A stretch of DNA of 10,479 nt from Bacteroidota bacterium (GTDB lineage: Bacteria; Bacteroidota; Ignavibacteria; Kapaibacteriales; UBA2268): the NCBI GenBank assembly GCA_022708005.1, contig JAKIZN010000033.1, positions 1-10,479 on the forward strand, in the 5' to 3' direction. Position numbers and translations under genes: made by a program. The notes under the pieces are model-generated. The model had not been told where the DNA came from, did not search any database, and saw only the letters and a list, made by a program, of their open reading frames with translations. Shown here one piece after another: positions 1 through 6,892 of the stretch (its first letter is position 1; each line of letters begins with the position of its first letter).

Positions 1-295
1 CGAATAAATATTTATGAAAGCTCCTGACGCAGGATAAATATCTACTTCTCGAAGATGTGCTAAGCCCTAACTCCGCAAGCTCTGCAATAAATTGCGTTAC
101 TCGGCTATCGTCGCTTATGGCGAAATCTGCAATATCATTTTCGAGCAAAAATTGCGAATAAGCGTTCAAATTATGCGTATATGCTTCCAAAGTATTTTCC
201 GAAAGCCCTTTTTCGAATATTATGTAATCGAGAAAGTTTTTTATGTCTCGCTTCATTTTGGGTGGAATTTGATATTTGTTGCAATTTTCGCTCAT
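1..295 (-). CDS. xerD: Tyrosine recombinase XerD-type, N-terminal part (runs off left edge)
   Basis: Ninety-eight codons are present, read leftwards from the ATG at 295-293. The translation shows the N-terminal SAM-like core-binding domain of Xer/phage-type integrases: a helix with FLDYIIFEKGLSENTLEAY (about residues 21-39), then LNAYSQFLL, and a final helix with STSSRSRYLSCVRSFHKYL. This half of the protein clamps DNA. The catalytic domain with its R-K-H-R-H/W-Y residues lies outside the window, so activity cannot be judged. In most bacteria XerC/XerD resolve chromosome dimers at dif. XerD is favoured over XerC or a mobile integrase by the housekeeping context and sequence feel only. The start overlaps the methyltransferase stop (ATGA, 292-295), which suggests translational coupling. 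Met14 is a possible alternative start, but the coupled ATG is preferred. Confidence 0.85.
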   Translation of the reverse strand, partial: MSENCNKYQIPPKMKRDIKNFLDYIIFEKGLSENTLEAYTHNLNAYSQFLLENDIADFAISDDSRVTQFIAELAELGLSTSSRSRYLSCVRSFHKYLF

Positions 296-1095
296 TTCTT
301 TTTATTAAATTCGATTGTCAAGAACCATCCTGCTTTGTCGCCTCCGAGCAGCACAGCTAGCTTTCTGGCGATAAATTGCATTGCTTTATTAAATCTTTCG
401 AGCTTATCATAATAGGTCAGCACTGGCTTTATTGCAATTATATCAACTGGCATGGTGGCGAGCATTTTTTCGACTTCTTTTACAGTAAACGCTTTTGTTC
501 CAACGCTTTCCATTTTATCCCAAAGCACATCGGAGACCGATAGCCAAGGCTTGAATTTCAGCAAAGCATGCTTTACCCAAAAAAGATAAGCCAGCACGCT
601 ATGCCTATGGTATATCATGATTTTCGCTCTGCCGCCGGGCTTTAGAGTTCGCACTATTTCTCTCATAGCCTTTTCGGTATTAGGAGTGTGGTGTATCACT
701 CCCCAGCTCCACACAAGGTCGAAAGTGCCATCTTCAAATGGCAGATTTTCGCTATCAGCAACTAATACATCTTCGGCAGTAAAGCCGTATAATTGCAAGC
801 GTCTGCGTATGTGTTCGCATGCCTGTTCGGTTAAATCAACACCCGTTACTTTCGCCCCGGCTCTTGCCCATTGCAAAAAATCAGTGCCTGCACCCACTCC
901 AACCTCCAGCACTTTTTTCCCATGCCAGCGAGTAAATTCGGCAAAGGAGAAAATTTCTGGCTGAATTGAATAGCGGTCTTGTTCTATTTCTTCAAAGTAA
1001 TCTATCGAATATTTTTCTTTATCGGTTATCCAAGTTCCGCAAGTTTGGTTATTCCAGAACTCTTTAACTTCGGTTTTTAACTCTTTGCTGTTCAT
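292..1095 (-). CDS. Class I SAM-dependent methyltransferase
   Basis: A 267-residue protein with a Rossmann-type Methyltransf_11 core. Motif I is VLEVGVGAGTDFLQWARAG (residues 62-80), binding the S-adenosylmethionine methionine part. The acidic end of strand 2 is VTGVDLTEQA (83-92; Asp87 for the ribose). Motif III region is VLVADSENLPFEDGTFDLVW (110-129), followed by WGVIHHTPNTEKAMREI and the LKPGGRAKIMIY strand 5 (151-162). The C-terminal third (about 165-267) is hydrophobic and basic, with no obvious transmembrane segment, and probably forms the substrate cap. The fold is certain, but the substrate is not readable: the UbiE/small-molecule group is the nearest style. It is the first gene of an operon with xerD, overlapping by 4 bases. 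No Shine-Dalgarno motif is seen before the ATG at 1095, and a TAnnTTTG box lies 34 nt upstream of it. Confidence 0.9.
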   Translation of the reverse strand: MNSKELKTEVKEFWNNQTCGTWITDKEKYSIDYFEEIEQDRYSIQPEIFSFAEFTRWHGKKVLEVGVGAGTDFLQWARAGAKVTGVDLTEQACEHIRRRLQLYGFTAEDVLVADSENLPFEDGTFDLVWSWGVIHHTPNTEKAMREIVRTLKPGGRAKIMIYHRHSVLAYLFWVKHALLKFKPWLSVSDVLWDKMESVGTKAFTVKEVEKMLATMPVDIIAIKPVLTYYDKLERFNKAMQFIARKLAVLLGGDKAGWFLTIEFNKKK

Positions 1096-1129
1096 ATATT
1101 TTATGTTAATCGTTTTTCAAAAGCATATT

Positions 1130-1137
1130 CAAAAATA
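1130..1137 (-). promoter_or_regulatory. Putative -7 box (TATTTTTG) of the methyltransferase-xerD operon
   Basis: Read on the minus strand, TATTTTTG matches the Bacteroidetes sigma-A -7 consensus TAnnTTTG and lies 34 nt before the methyltransferase ATG. A TTTG that could be the -33 element is at 1163-1160, 22 nt away, slightly longer than the usual spacing of about 19-21. The match is seen; promoter function is inferred. Confidence 0.5.
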
Positions 1138-1194
1138 CAAAATTTTTATCAAATTATTCCAAATAATGCATTGGAAGCTCCGGCTGAGTTCATA

Positions 1195-1467
1195 TCCGCT
1201 GTTTTCTAAATAGGGCTGTCTTATAAGGTTTCTAATACATTATTTGGGTTTAATCCCGAAGGGATTTAATGTTTGTAGAAAATAAGATTGCATAACTTAA
1301 TGCGACTCCTACGGAGTCGTATAATGTTAAACCAATGCGACTCATACGGAGCCGTATAAATCTCCGATTATTCATTACTACAAACATTTGAACCCTTTGG
1401 GTTCGTTACTATTTGGCTTTAAGATGTCCTACACTTCAAAAGTGTAGGACATCTGGAGAACAGCGGA
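1195..1467 (-). repeat. Composite hairpin repeat, copy A (273 bp, MITE-like, full length)
   Basis: Inverted ends TCCGCTGTTTTC (1195-1206) and GAGAACAGCGGA (1456-1467) pair at 11 of 12 positions. Inside lie, from left to right: AATCCC-GAA-GGGATT (1252-1266, module P1); ATGTTTGTAG (1269-1278); CGACTCC-TAC-GGAGTCG (1303-1319, P2); the imperfect CGACTCA-TAC-GGAGCCG (1338-1354, P2'); CTACAAACAT (1378-1387), the inverse of the earlier 10-mer; GAACCC-TTT-GGGTTC (1390-1404, P3); and a hairpin with 15-bp arms and loop CAA (1422-1454, P4). It is inverted relative to copies B and C. No target-site duplication is visible, and no transposase is nearby. An additional inverted pair, GGGCTGTCTTATAAGG (1213-1228) and the inverse of GGAGCTGTCTCATAAGG (1483-1499), resembles ends seen in several insertion sequence families. 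The repeat is certain; its MITE nature is inferred. Confidence 0.85.
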
Positions 1468-1649
1468 CGCTCTCACCTATTACCTTATGAGACAGCTCCA
1501 CCTCTAAAAGGCAAATATTCCCTTTCGAACGCAGTATTTTGGCTAAATAATGAATAAATTATAATTGCATATTGCTTATAAAAATATTAATTTAATCTAA
1601 ACGTTTCTTACGCATCAATATTTATTTTCTATGGCTTAGTGGAGTTAAA
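1468..1649. other. Leader region of icd
   Basis: AT-rich non-coding DNA between copy A and icd. It holds the outer inverted arm at 1483-1499 and, close to the gene, GGAG at 1641-1644, a Shine-Dalgarno motif 5 nt before the icd ATG. I see no clean TAnnTTTG box at the distance found for the other genes, so the icd promoter is not located. No open frame or RNA gene was recognised. Confidence 0.5.
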
Positions 1650-2915
1650 ATGACTGGAACGAAAATTACTGTATCCAATGGTGTTTTGAATGTGCCAAAT
1701 GACCCAATTATTCCTTTTATCGAAGGCGATGGGACTGGCAGAGATATTTGGGCTGCATCAGTTAGGGTTTTTGATGCCGCAGTCGAGAAAGCGTATAAAG
1801 GCAGCAAGAAAATTATTTGGAGGGAAGTATTAGCTGGCGAAAAGGCGTTTAATCAGACTGGCGAATGGCTACCCCAAGAAACGCTCGATGTGATTAAAGA
1901 GCATATTATTGCTATTAAAGGACCTTTGACAACACCCGTCGGTGGCGGTATCCGCTCGCTAAATGTTGCGTTAAGACAAATATTAGACTTATACGTGTGC
2001 TTGCGTCCTGTTCGCTGGTTCGATGGAGTGCCTTCTCCAGTAAAGCAGCCGGAGCTTTGCGATATGGTTATTTTCCGCGAAAATTCCGAAGATATTTATG
2101 CGGGTATAGAGTGGCTGGCGCAAACTGACGAAGCCCGCAAAGTAGTGAATTTCTTGCAAAATGAGATGGGCGTAACGAAAATCCGTTTCCCTGAATCTTC
2201 TTCTATCGGCATCAAGCCTATTTCTATCGATGGAACTAAAAGATTAATCCGCGATACAATAGAATATGCTTTGAAGCACAACAAGCCATCTGTTACTTTT
2301 GTGCATAAAGGCAATATTATGAAATTTACCGAAGGTATGTTCAAGGAATGGGGCTATGACGTTGCCGAGCAAGAATATGGCGATAAGGTATTTACTTGGC
2401 GGCAATACGATAAAATTAAAGCCGAAAAGGGCGCTGCCGAAGCCGATAGAGTGCAAGCCGAAGAGTTAGCTAAAGGCAAACTTCTGGTTAAAGACTTTAT
2501 AGCCGATGCGTTCTTGCAGCAGATTTTGCTGCGTCCAGCAGAGTATTCTGTAATTGCAACTATGAACTTGAATGGCGATTATATCTCCGATGCTCTCGCG
2601 GCTATTGTCGGTGGGATTGGAATAGCGCCGGGAGCTAATATTAATTATCTCACTGGGCATGCAATTTTTGAAGCGACACACGGCACTGCACCGAAATATG
2701 CGGACTTGGATAAAGTCAATCCGGGCTCGGTTATTTTATCGGGTGTGCTAATGTTTGAACATCTTGGCTGGCAAGAAGCTGCCGATTTGATTGTTGCAGG
2801 ATTGGAAAAATCTATTTCGCAAAAGCGCGTTACTTATGATTTTCATGGACTTATGGACGGTGCAACTTTGCTAAAATGCTCCGAGTTCGGCTCTGCTATA
2901 ATCGAAAATATGTAG
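1650..2915 (+). CDS. icd: NADP-dependent isocitrate dehydrogenase
   Basis: A 421-residue cytoplasmic TCA-cycle enzyme that oxidatively decarboxylates isocitrate to 2-oxoglutarate. It aligns throughout with the E. coli/B. subtilis homodimeric type. Seen: IEGDGTGRD (24-32); the substrate loop [13 protein letters not shown] (98-110) with Ser103 matching the AceK-phosphorylated Ser113 of E. coli; Arg119, Arg143, Tyr150 and Lys220; metal ligands Asp286, Asp310 and Asp314; and the coenzyme segment [10 protein letters not shown] (341-350). Lys349 and Tyr350 match the NADP-selecting pair Lys344/Tyr345. The charged segment at about 246-278 ([14 protein letters not shown] and on) resembles the longer insert of Bacillus-type enzymes rather than E. 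coli. Residue 400 is Gly where E. coli has Arg395, one of the 2'-phosphate contacts. GGAG 5 nt before the ATG supports this start. It stands alone between repeat copies A and B. Confidence 0.97.
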   Translation: MTGTKITVSNGVLNVPNDPIIPFIEGDGTGRDIWAASVRVFDAAVEKAYKGSKKIIWREVLAGEKAFNQTGEWLPQETLDVIKEHIIAIKGPLTTPVGGGIRSLNVALRQILDLYVCLRPVRWFDGVPSPVKQPELCDMVIFRENSEDIYAGIEWLAQTDEARKVVNFLQNEMGVTKIRFPESSSIGIKPISIDGTKRLIRDTIEYALKHNKPSVTFVHKGNIMKFTEGMFKEWGYDVAEQEYGDKVFTWRQYDKIKAEKGAAEADRVQAEELAKGKLLVKDFIADAFLQQILLRPAEYSVIATMNLNGDYISDALAAIVGGIGIAPGANINYLTGHAIFEATHGTAPKYADLDKVNPGSVILSGVLMFEHLGWQEAADLIVAGLEKSISQKRVTYDFHGLMDGATLLKCSEFGSAIIENM

Positions 2916-2930
2916 CGATGCTATTGATAT

Positions 2931-2957
2931 AACCCAAATAATGCAATAGAAACATTA
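2931..2957 (+). repeat. Solitary 27-nt flank module of the composite repeat
   Basis: Begins AACCCAAATAATGC and ends GAAACATTA. It matches 25 of 27 positions at 8347-8373, where it adjoins P1 of copy C, and recurs inverted at 1250-1224 beside P1 of copy A. Here it lies 50 nt before P4 of copy B instead of after its P1, so the module has been separated from the core. A 14-nt fragment (CCAAATAATGCATT) also occurs at 1159-1172. Confidence 0.75.
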
Positions 2958-2969
2958 ACCTCAACCCCA

Positions 2970-2997
2970 AACCCCTTCTCCAAGTGGAGAAGGGGTT
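2970..2997 (+). terminator. Strong hairpin downstream of icd
   Basis: AACCCCTTCTCC - AAGT - GGAGAAGGGGTT is a perfect 12-bp inverted repeat with a 4-nt loop, 55 bases after the icd stop. It has no U-tract (TAGTAAAAA follows), so it may act as a transcript-end stabiliser or weak terminator rather than a classic intrinsic one. Hairpins of this CCCC-TTCTCC style also occur as dispersed repeats in many bacteria, which is an alternative explanation. Confidence 0.5.
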
Positions 2998-3006
2998 AGT
3001 AAAAAT

Positions 3007-3173
3007 AGATGTCCTACACCTTCGAGGTGTAGGACATCTTAAAGCCAAATAGGAAAGAATCCGAAGGATTCAAATGTTTGTAGCAAGGAAGAATAGGTGA
3101 GTTATACGACTCCGTAGGAGTCGCATTATACACATAATTTTATTTTCTACAAACATCAAATCCCTTCGGGATT
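3007..3173 (+). repeat. Composite hairpin repeat, copy B (shortened core)
   Basis: Order: P4 with 15-bp arms AGATGTCCTACACCT / AGGTGTAGGACATCT and loop TCG (3007-3039); TAAAGCCAAAT; P3 GAATCC-GAA-GGATTC (3057-3071); ATGTTTGTAG (3074-3083); one P2 CGACTCC-GTA-GGAGTCG (3107-3123); CTACAAACAT (3147-3156); P1 AATCCC-TTC-GGGATT (3159-3173). The distance between the 10-nt inverse arms is 63 nt against 99 nt in A and C, which equals the loss of one 35-36-nt P2 unit. The terminal inverted repeats found in A and C are absent. It has the same orientation as copy C. Confidence 0.88.
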
Positions 3174-3177
3174 TTTT
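3158..3177 (+). terminator. Candidate intrinsic terminator formed by P1 of copy B
   Basis: AAATCCC-TTC-GGGATTT is followed by further T residues (T-run 3172-3177). In copies A and C the same hairpin is followed by AAACCC instead, so only this copy looks like a rho-independent terminator. It would end transcription coming from icd before the cotH-type gene. The stem is short (7 bp, 4 of them A:T) and part of the T-run is in the stem, so strength is uncertain. Confidence 0.4.
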
Positions 3178-3247
3178 GGTTTTCTCCAATCTTGCCATTT
3201 GGAAGCAGTCGTAAGGCGAGCCTCATCGGATTTTTTGCATTAGAATT

Positions 3248-3277
3248 TTTGTTTGTAGGCAATAATTCGTATTTTTG
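3248..3277 (+). promoter_or_regulatory. Putative Bacteroidetes-type promoter of the CotH-kinase gene
   Basis: TTTG (3248-3251), an 18-nt spacer, then TATTTTTG (3270-3277), matching the TTTG / TAnnTTTG consensus. The box ends 30 nt before the ATG. This is the best two-element match in the window. Confidence 0.55.
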
Positions 3278-3307
3278 TTTAAAATTGTTTAATTAAGCAA
3301 ATGCGAA

Positions 3308-6300
3308 ATGAATAGGCTTTTTTTGATTTTAATTGTGGCTGTGGCTTTTGCAACTGATGCCACATCGCAGATAGTTATCAATGAAGTATGCTCGATGAAT
3401 GGCGGGCATTATTACGACGAAAATAACAAATCGCCCGATTGGATAGAACTGTATAATAATTCTGATAAATCGGTCAACTTAAAAAATTGGCGTATCTTTG
3501 ATAAAAATGACTATGCCAATGCTTACGTGCTGCCCGATACTTTGATGCCACCCAATTCTTATTTAATAGTCCACTGCTCGGGCGACAGCCGCGTAACCCG
3601 CGATAATTTTATAATTCGCTCAAGTGGATATGGGATTGTCGATTATTTTGAAAGCGATGAATTTTCCTATTATTATTTGCCGGCAGCAGACAATTTTAAA
3701 TTTTCCGTTAATATTAGAGCGCTGAAAGCCGCAAACGTTCATGACGCAGCGGGCTTGATGTTTCGGGAATCGCTAACGAGTAAGTCTGCTTATTATGGGA
3801 TTTTTGGACGTATAAAAACAGCGTTTTCTTATAAATTTTTATGGCGAGAAGAGCCGAATACAAAGCCACAGCAACTCCTATCCGAATATGGGTTGAACTA
3901 TCCCAACGCATATTTATCCATTGCCCGCGAAGGCGATACGTTAACGCTTGCGATTACGGATTCTACGGGCTATATCATTGAAAGCAAAGCTATTTATTAT
4001 CCTGCTGAAAAATCTTTATATGCTGGAATTGCCGTTTCTGCCACTAATAGAGAGCGATATATAGAAGCAGTGTTTAATAATTTGAAAGTCAATGGCGAGC
4101 GATATGATTTCGCAAACTTGCAATTTGCAAAAATAGGCTATTTCCCAGACGGCAATGCTTATTATGGTGGCGAAATACACGCCAACTTCAAATTAAGTTC
4201 CGAAGGCGAAACAGTTTATCTATGGAATGCTTCAAAAAAACTTGTCGATGAGCTATCATTTGGAGTTATCGGCAATGATTATTCTTATGGCAGAAGCAAA
4301 TCAGACAGCAATATCAAAAGGTATTTCGATACTCCAACTCCTGCGACGGAAAACGGCGAGGGCTATATATCTGTGCTGGAGCCACCACGCATTGCTTTAA
4401 AATCTGGCTGGTATGATAATGCACAAACAACGTCAATAAGCCACTCAGACCCAAATGTAGAAATTTACTATACTATAGATGGTTCAGACGTAACCAAAGC
4501 TAATGGTAAGCGATACGGCGGCGAACTAATATCGATAGACAGCTCTATGTCAATAAGAGCTAAAGCATTTAGCGAGGGCTATATACAATCAAAAACGGCA
4601 ACCAACAGCTACTTTGTCAAAGATTCATTTAATTTGCCAGTCGTTTCAATCGTAGCTGCTCCAGATGATTTATACGGCAGCAGCGGCGTATTTAATCTGA
4701 ACAATGCTTGGGCTAAAATCGAGAAAAAAGTGTATTTTGAGTTCTGGGAAGACAGCCGCTCGCCTGCGTATACTTCGGAATGTGGCATTCAGCTTACAGG
4801 CTCTACATTTAAAATTCCAAATCAAAAGCCATTTAGGCTATACGCGAGAGATAGATATGAAGGCGATTCGTTCAACTATAGTTTTTTCGCCGATAAAACA
4901 AAATTCCCATATAAAAAGCTATGGCTAAGAACAGGCAGCACAGATGGGCAAGGCACTTTAATCAGAGACATCTTAGCTAATTTACTAATCGAAGATTCTA
5001 AAAGCGTTGAAGTTCCTAACTCGCGAATATGCGTGGTCTATATTAATGGCGAATATAACGGCATATACTTTTTAAAAGAATATATTGATGATAATTATAT
5101 TGAAAGCAAATACGGAATTGATAGGGCATCAGTCGATCTCTTGGCTAATTCTGGAATAGCAAAAGAAGGCAGCAGCAGGGATTTTGCAGAATTGCTAAGC
5201 ACGATTGAGCAGTATGACTTTTCGAAAGAGCAGGGCTATTTGATTATAGAGCAACTGATTGATATTAATAGCTTTATAGATTATCTCGTGCTAAATTTGA
5301 ACACTGCTAATTATGATTGGGGCATAAATAATGTGAAATTCTGGAAGTCCGCATTATACGACAACAAATGGCGGTGGATTTTGCACGATTTAGATGGAGC
5401 ATATTCCAACTCTTTTGGCTCATCTGTCAATGCTTTCAATACTCTATATCAAGAAAATAGTGCAATTGGCGTTTTATTCAAAAATTTTGCAAAAAATCAG
5501 GTATTTAGAGATAAATTTATTAATAGAGCTGCGGACTTAATGAATAGCAAGCTCCATAAAAATCTTGTTATTAGCAAAGTCGATTCGCTATTTAATATAA
5601 TCGAGCCAGAAATAGACAGGCATATCAATAAATGGTCTATTCCAAGCAGTTGGGGAAAAAGCATAGATAGCTTAAAAGATATTATTTTTAATAGGACAGA
5701 CCATTTTCGTTATCATATAACTCAGGAGTTTGATTTATCGGGATATTATCATATTGCAGTGAATGATGTCGATACCGCCGCAGGTTATACTAAATTGAAC
5801 AGCCTAAATTTGATGTCTAAAAACTGGGCTGGATTTTATTTCAATGATGTTCCGATTTCGCTTTCTGCAATTGCTTATCCCGGATATTCTTTTGCAGGCT
5901 GGGGGCATTCGTCGCTTGATGCAAACAAAAATCAGCTAATTGCCTTCAACGAAAATAGTATTTTATACCCTAAATTTAAAGTCGATGGCACTGCAACCGC
6001 CAAAGACCCTGTTATTAACGAAATCATGTATAAAGCAAGCAGCAACCAAGATTGCAAAGATTGGGTAGAGCTATATAATCCAAATCCATTTGCAATAGAC
6101 ATTTCTAATTGGATGCTTAAAGATGACAAAGATAAAAATGCGTTTACTTTTTCCGAAGATACCCAAATTGCGGCAAGCGGATATTTAGTAATTGCCGAAA
6201 ACCTTTCCAAATTCAGAGCAGTGTATCCAGCTGTGGATAATGTTATTGGCGAATTTGCCTTTGGGCTATCTTCAAGCGAAGATATGGTTCGGCTTTTCGA

Positions 6301-6772
6301 CGATAAGGGCAAGCTGATTGATATGGTTCATTATAAATCTACTAAGCCTTGGGACGCAAATGCAAACGGCACAGGGCGAACGCTTGAGCTGATAGATCCG
6401 CTCCAAGACAATAGCAAAGCTGAAAACTGGCGGGCATCTGCCGAAAGCGGTGGCACGCCGGGCAGGCAAAACTCCGTATATGTTAGCATAGAAGAGCCGA
6501 TAAGTTTACCCGCAAGTTTGGAAGCAACGGTTTATCCCAATCCTGCCAGCGAATTTGCAAATATATATTTTAACTCGCCGGCTTTTGATTATTACACGAT
6601 AGAAATTTTTAATGCTATGGGAGAAAAATTAAAGCATGTATATAATGGCTATATCGAGAGCGGTAGCTTTATGATTTCTACGGAACTAACAAGCATGCCT
6701 TATGGTATATATTTTATAAATATTAAAAATTCTACGGAGCAAAAAACTGTGAAATTTGTGATTGCAAATTAA
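3308..6772 (+). CDS. Secreted CotH-kinase family protein with lamin-tail domains and type IX sorting domain
   Basis: A 1154-residue exported protein. Signal peptide: residues 1-20, cleavage probably ATS|QIV. Domains in order: first half of a lamin-tail domain (21-95, INEVCSMN, DWIELYNNSDKSVNLKNW); an inserted concanavalin-like/DUF1349-style sandwich (about 100-275, AGLMFRES, YLSIAREGDTLTL, YAGIAVSA); the rest of the lamin-tail domain (288-348, IHANFKLSSEGETVYLW, YSYGR, TPTPATEN); a chitobiase/hexosaminidase C-terminal-like domain (355-437, VEIYYTIDGSD); CotH kinase (443-800) with RTGSTDGQGTLIRD, INGEYNGIYFLKE, ANYDWGINN (Asp670) and WILHDLDGAY (Asp694, Asp696) as likely nucleotide/metal residues; an InlB-like repeat (810-892, GYSFAGWG); a second lamin-tail domain (901-1057); and the Por secretion tail (1070-1154, ATVYPNPASE, MPYGIYFINI). 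It is probably a cell-surface protein kinase-like factor. Its substrate is unknown. The start follows a good promoter; no Shine-Dalgarno motif is seen. Confidence 0.93.
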   Translation: MNRLFLILIVAVAFATDATSQIVINEVCSMNGGHYYDENNKSPDWIELYNNSDKSVNLKNWRIFDKNDYANAYVLPDTLMPPNSYLIVHCSGDSRVTRDNFIIRSSGYGIVDYFESDEFSYYYLPAADNFKFSVNIRALKAANVHDAAGLMFRESLTSKSAYYGIFGRIKTAFSYKFLWREEPNTKPQQLLSEYGLNYPNAYLSIAREGDTLTLAITDSTGYIIESKAIYYPAEKSLYAGIAVSATNRERYIEAVFNNLKVNGERYDFANLQFAKIGYFPDGNAYYGGEIHANFKLSSEGETVYLWNASKKLVDELSFGVIGNDYSYGRSKSDSNIKRYFDTPTPATENGEGYISVLEPPRIALKSGWYDNAQTTSISHSDPNVEIYYTIDGSDVTKANGKRYGGELISIDSSMSIRAKAFSEGYIQSKTATNSYFVKDSFNLPVVSIVAAPDDLYGSSGVFNLNNAWAKIEKKVYFEFWEDSRSPAYTSECGIQLTGSTFKIPNQKPFRLYARDRYEGDSFNYSFFADKTKFPYKKLWLRTGSTDGQGTLIRDILANLLIEDSKSVEVPNSRICVVYINGEYNGIYFLKEYIDDNYIESKYGIDRASVDLLANSGIAKEGSSRDFAELLSTIEQYDFSKEQGYLIIEQLIDINSFIDYLVLNLNTANYDWGINNVKFWKSALYDNKWRWILHDLDGAYSNSFGSSVNAFNTLYQENSAIGVLFKNFAKNQVFRDKFINRAADLMNSKLHKNLVISKVDSLFNIIEPEIDRHINKWSIPSSWGKSIDSLKDIIFNRTDHFRYHITQEFDLSGYYHIAVNDVDTAAGYTKLNSLNLMSKNWAGFYFNDVPISLSAIAYPGYSFAGWGHSSLDANKNQLIAFNENSILYPKFKVDGTATAKDPVINEIMYKASSNQDCKDWVELYNPNPFAIDISNWMLKDDKDKNAFTFSEDTQIAASGYLVIAENLSKFRAVYPAVDNVIGEFAFGLSSSEDMVRLFDDKGKLIDMVHYKSTKPWDANANGTGRTLELIDPLQDNSKAENWRASAESGGTPGRQNSVYVSIEEPISLPASLEATVYPNPASEFANIYFNSPAFDYYTIEIFNAMGEKLKHVYNGYIESGSFMISTELTSMPYGIYFINIKNSTEQKTVKFVIAN

Positions 6773-6829
6773 TATTTTGCAGAGCGTTTTGCCATAAAAA
6801 GTTTTTGCTAGCTAAATTTTTTATTGTGA

Positions 6830-6856
6830 TACTTTTGAGATATTATATTAAATTTG
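6830..6856 (+). promoter_or_regulatory. Two candidate -7 boxes before the AlbA_2 gene
   Basis: TACTTTTG (6830-6837) and TAAATTTG (6849-6856) both fit TAnnTTTG. The second ends 36 nt before the chosen ATG, close to the distance seen for other genes here; the first is 55 nt away. TTTG at 6804-6807 is a possible -33 for the first (spacer 22). Which one is used cannot be told. Confidence 0.4.
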
Positions 6857-6892
6857 ACTTAGTTTTTTGAAAAATTAGTCGCTGTTTTGAAA

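Noticed and set aside
246..278. Charged insert at residues 246-278 of isocitrate dehydrogenase as an unusual feature
   Set aside because: These are residue numbers within the icd product. The same kind of segment is normal in Bacillus-type enzymes, so it is a subtype trait and not a novelty.
92..412. 106-codon open frame on the plus strand
   Set aside because: It is antisense to xerD and the methyltransferase, both with clear domains; its translation has no recognisable motif.
1..1095. Idea that the recombinase and methyltransferase form part of a mobile or defence island
   Set aside because: The recombinase looks XerD-like, the methyltransferase looks like a small-molecule type rather than a DNA methylase, and no phage, plasmid or restriction gene is near.
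1195..1467. Possibility that the repeats form a CRISPR array
   Set aside because: There are no regularly spaced identical repeats with unique spacers; the hairpins differ from each other and only P2 recurs twice.
6887..6892. TTG start two codons upstream of the AlbA_2 ATG
   Set aside because: It gains nothing in domain coverage and no Shine-Dalgarno motif supports it; the ATG at 6893 is simpler.
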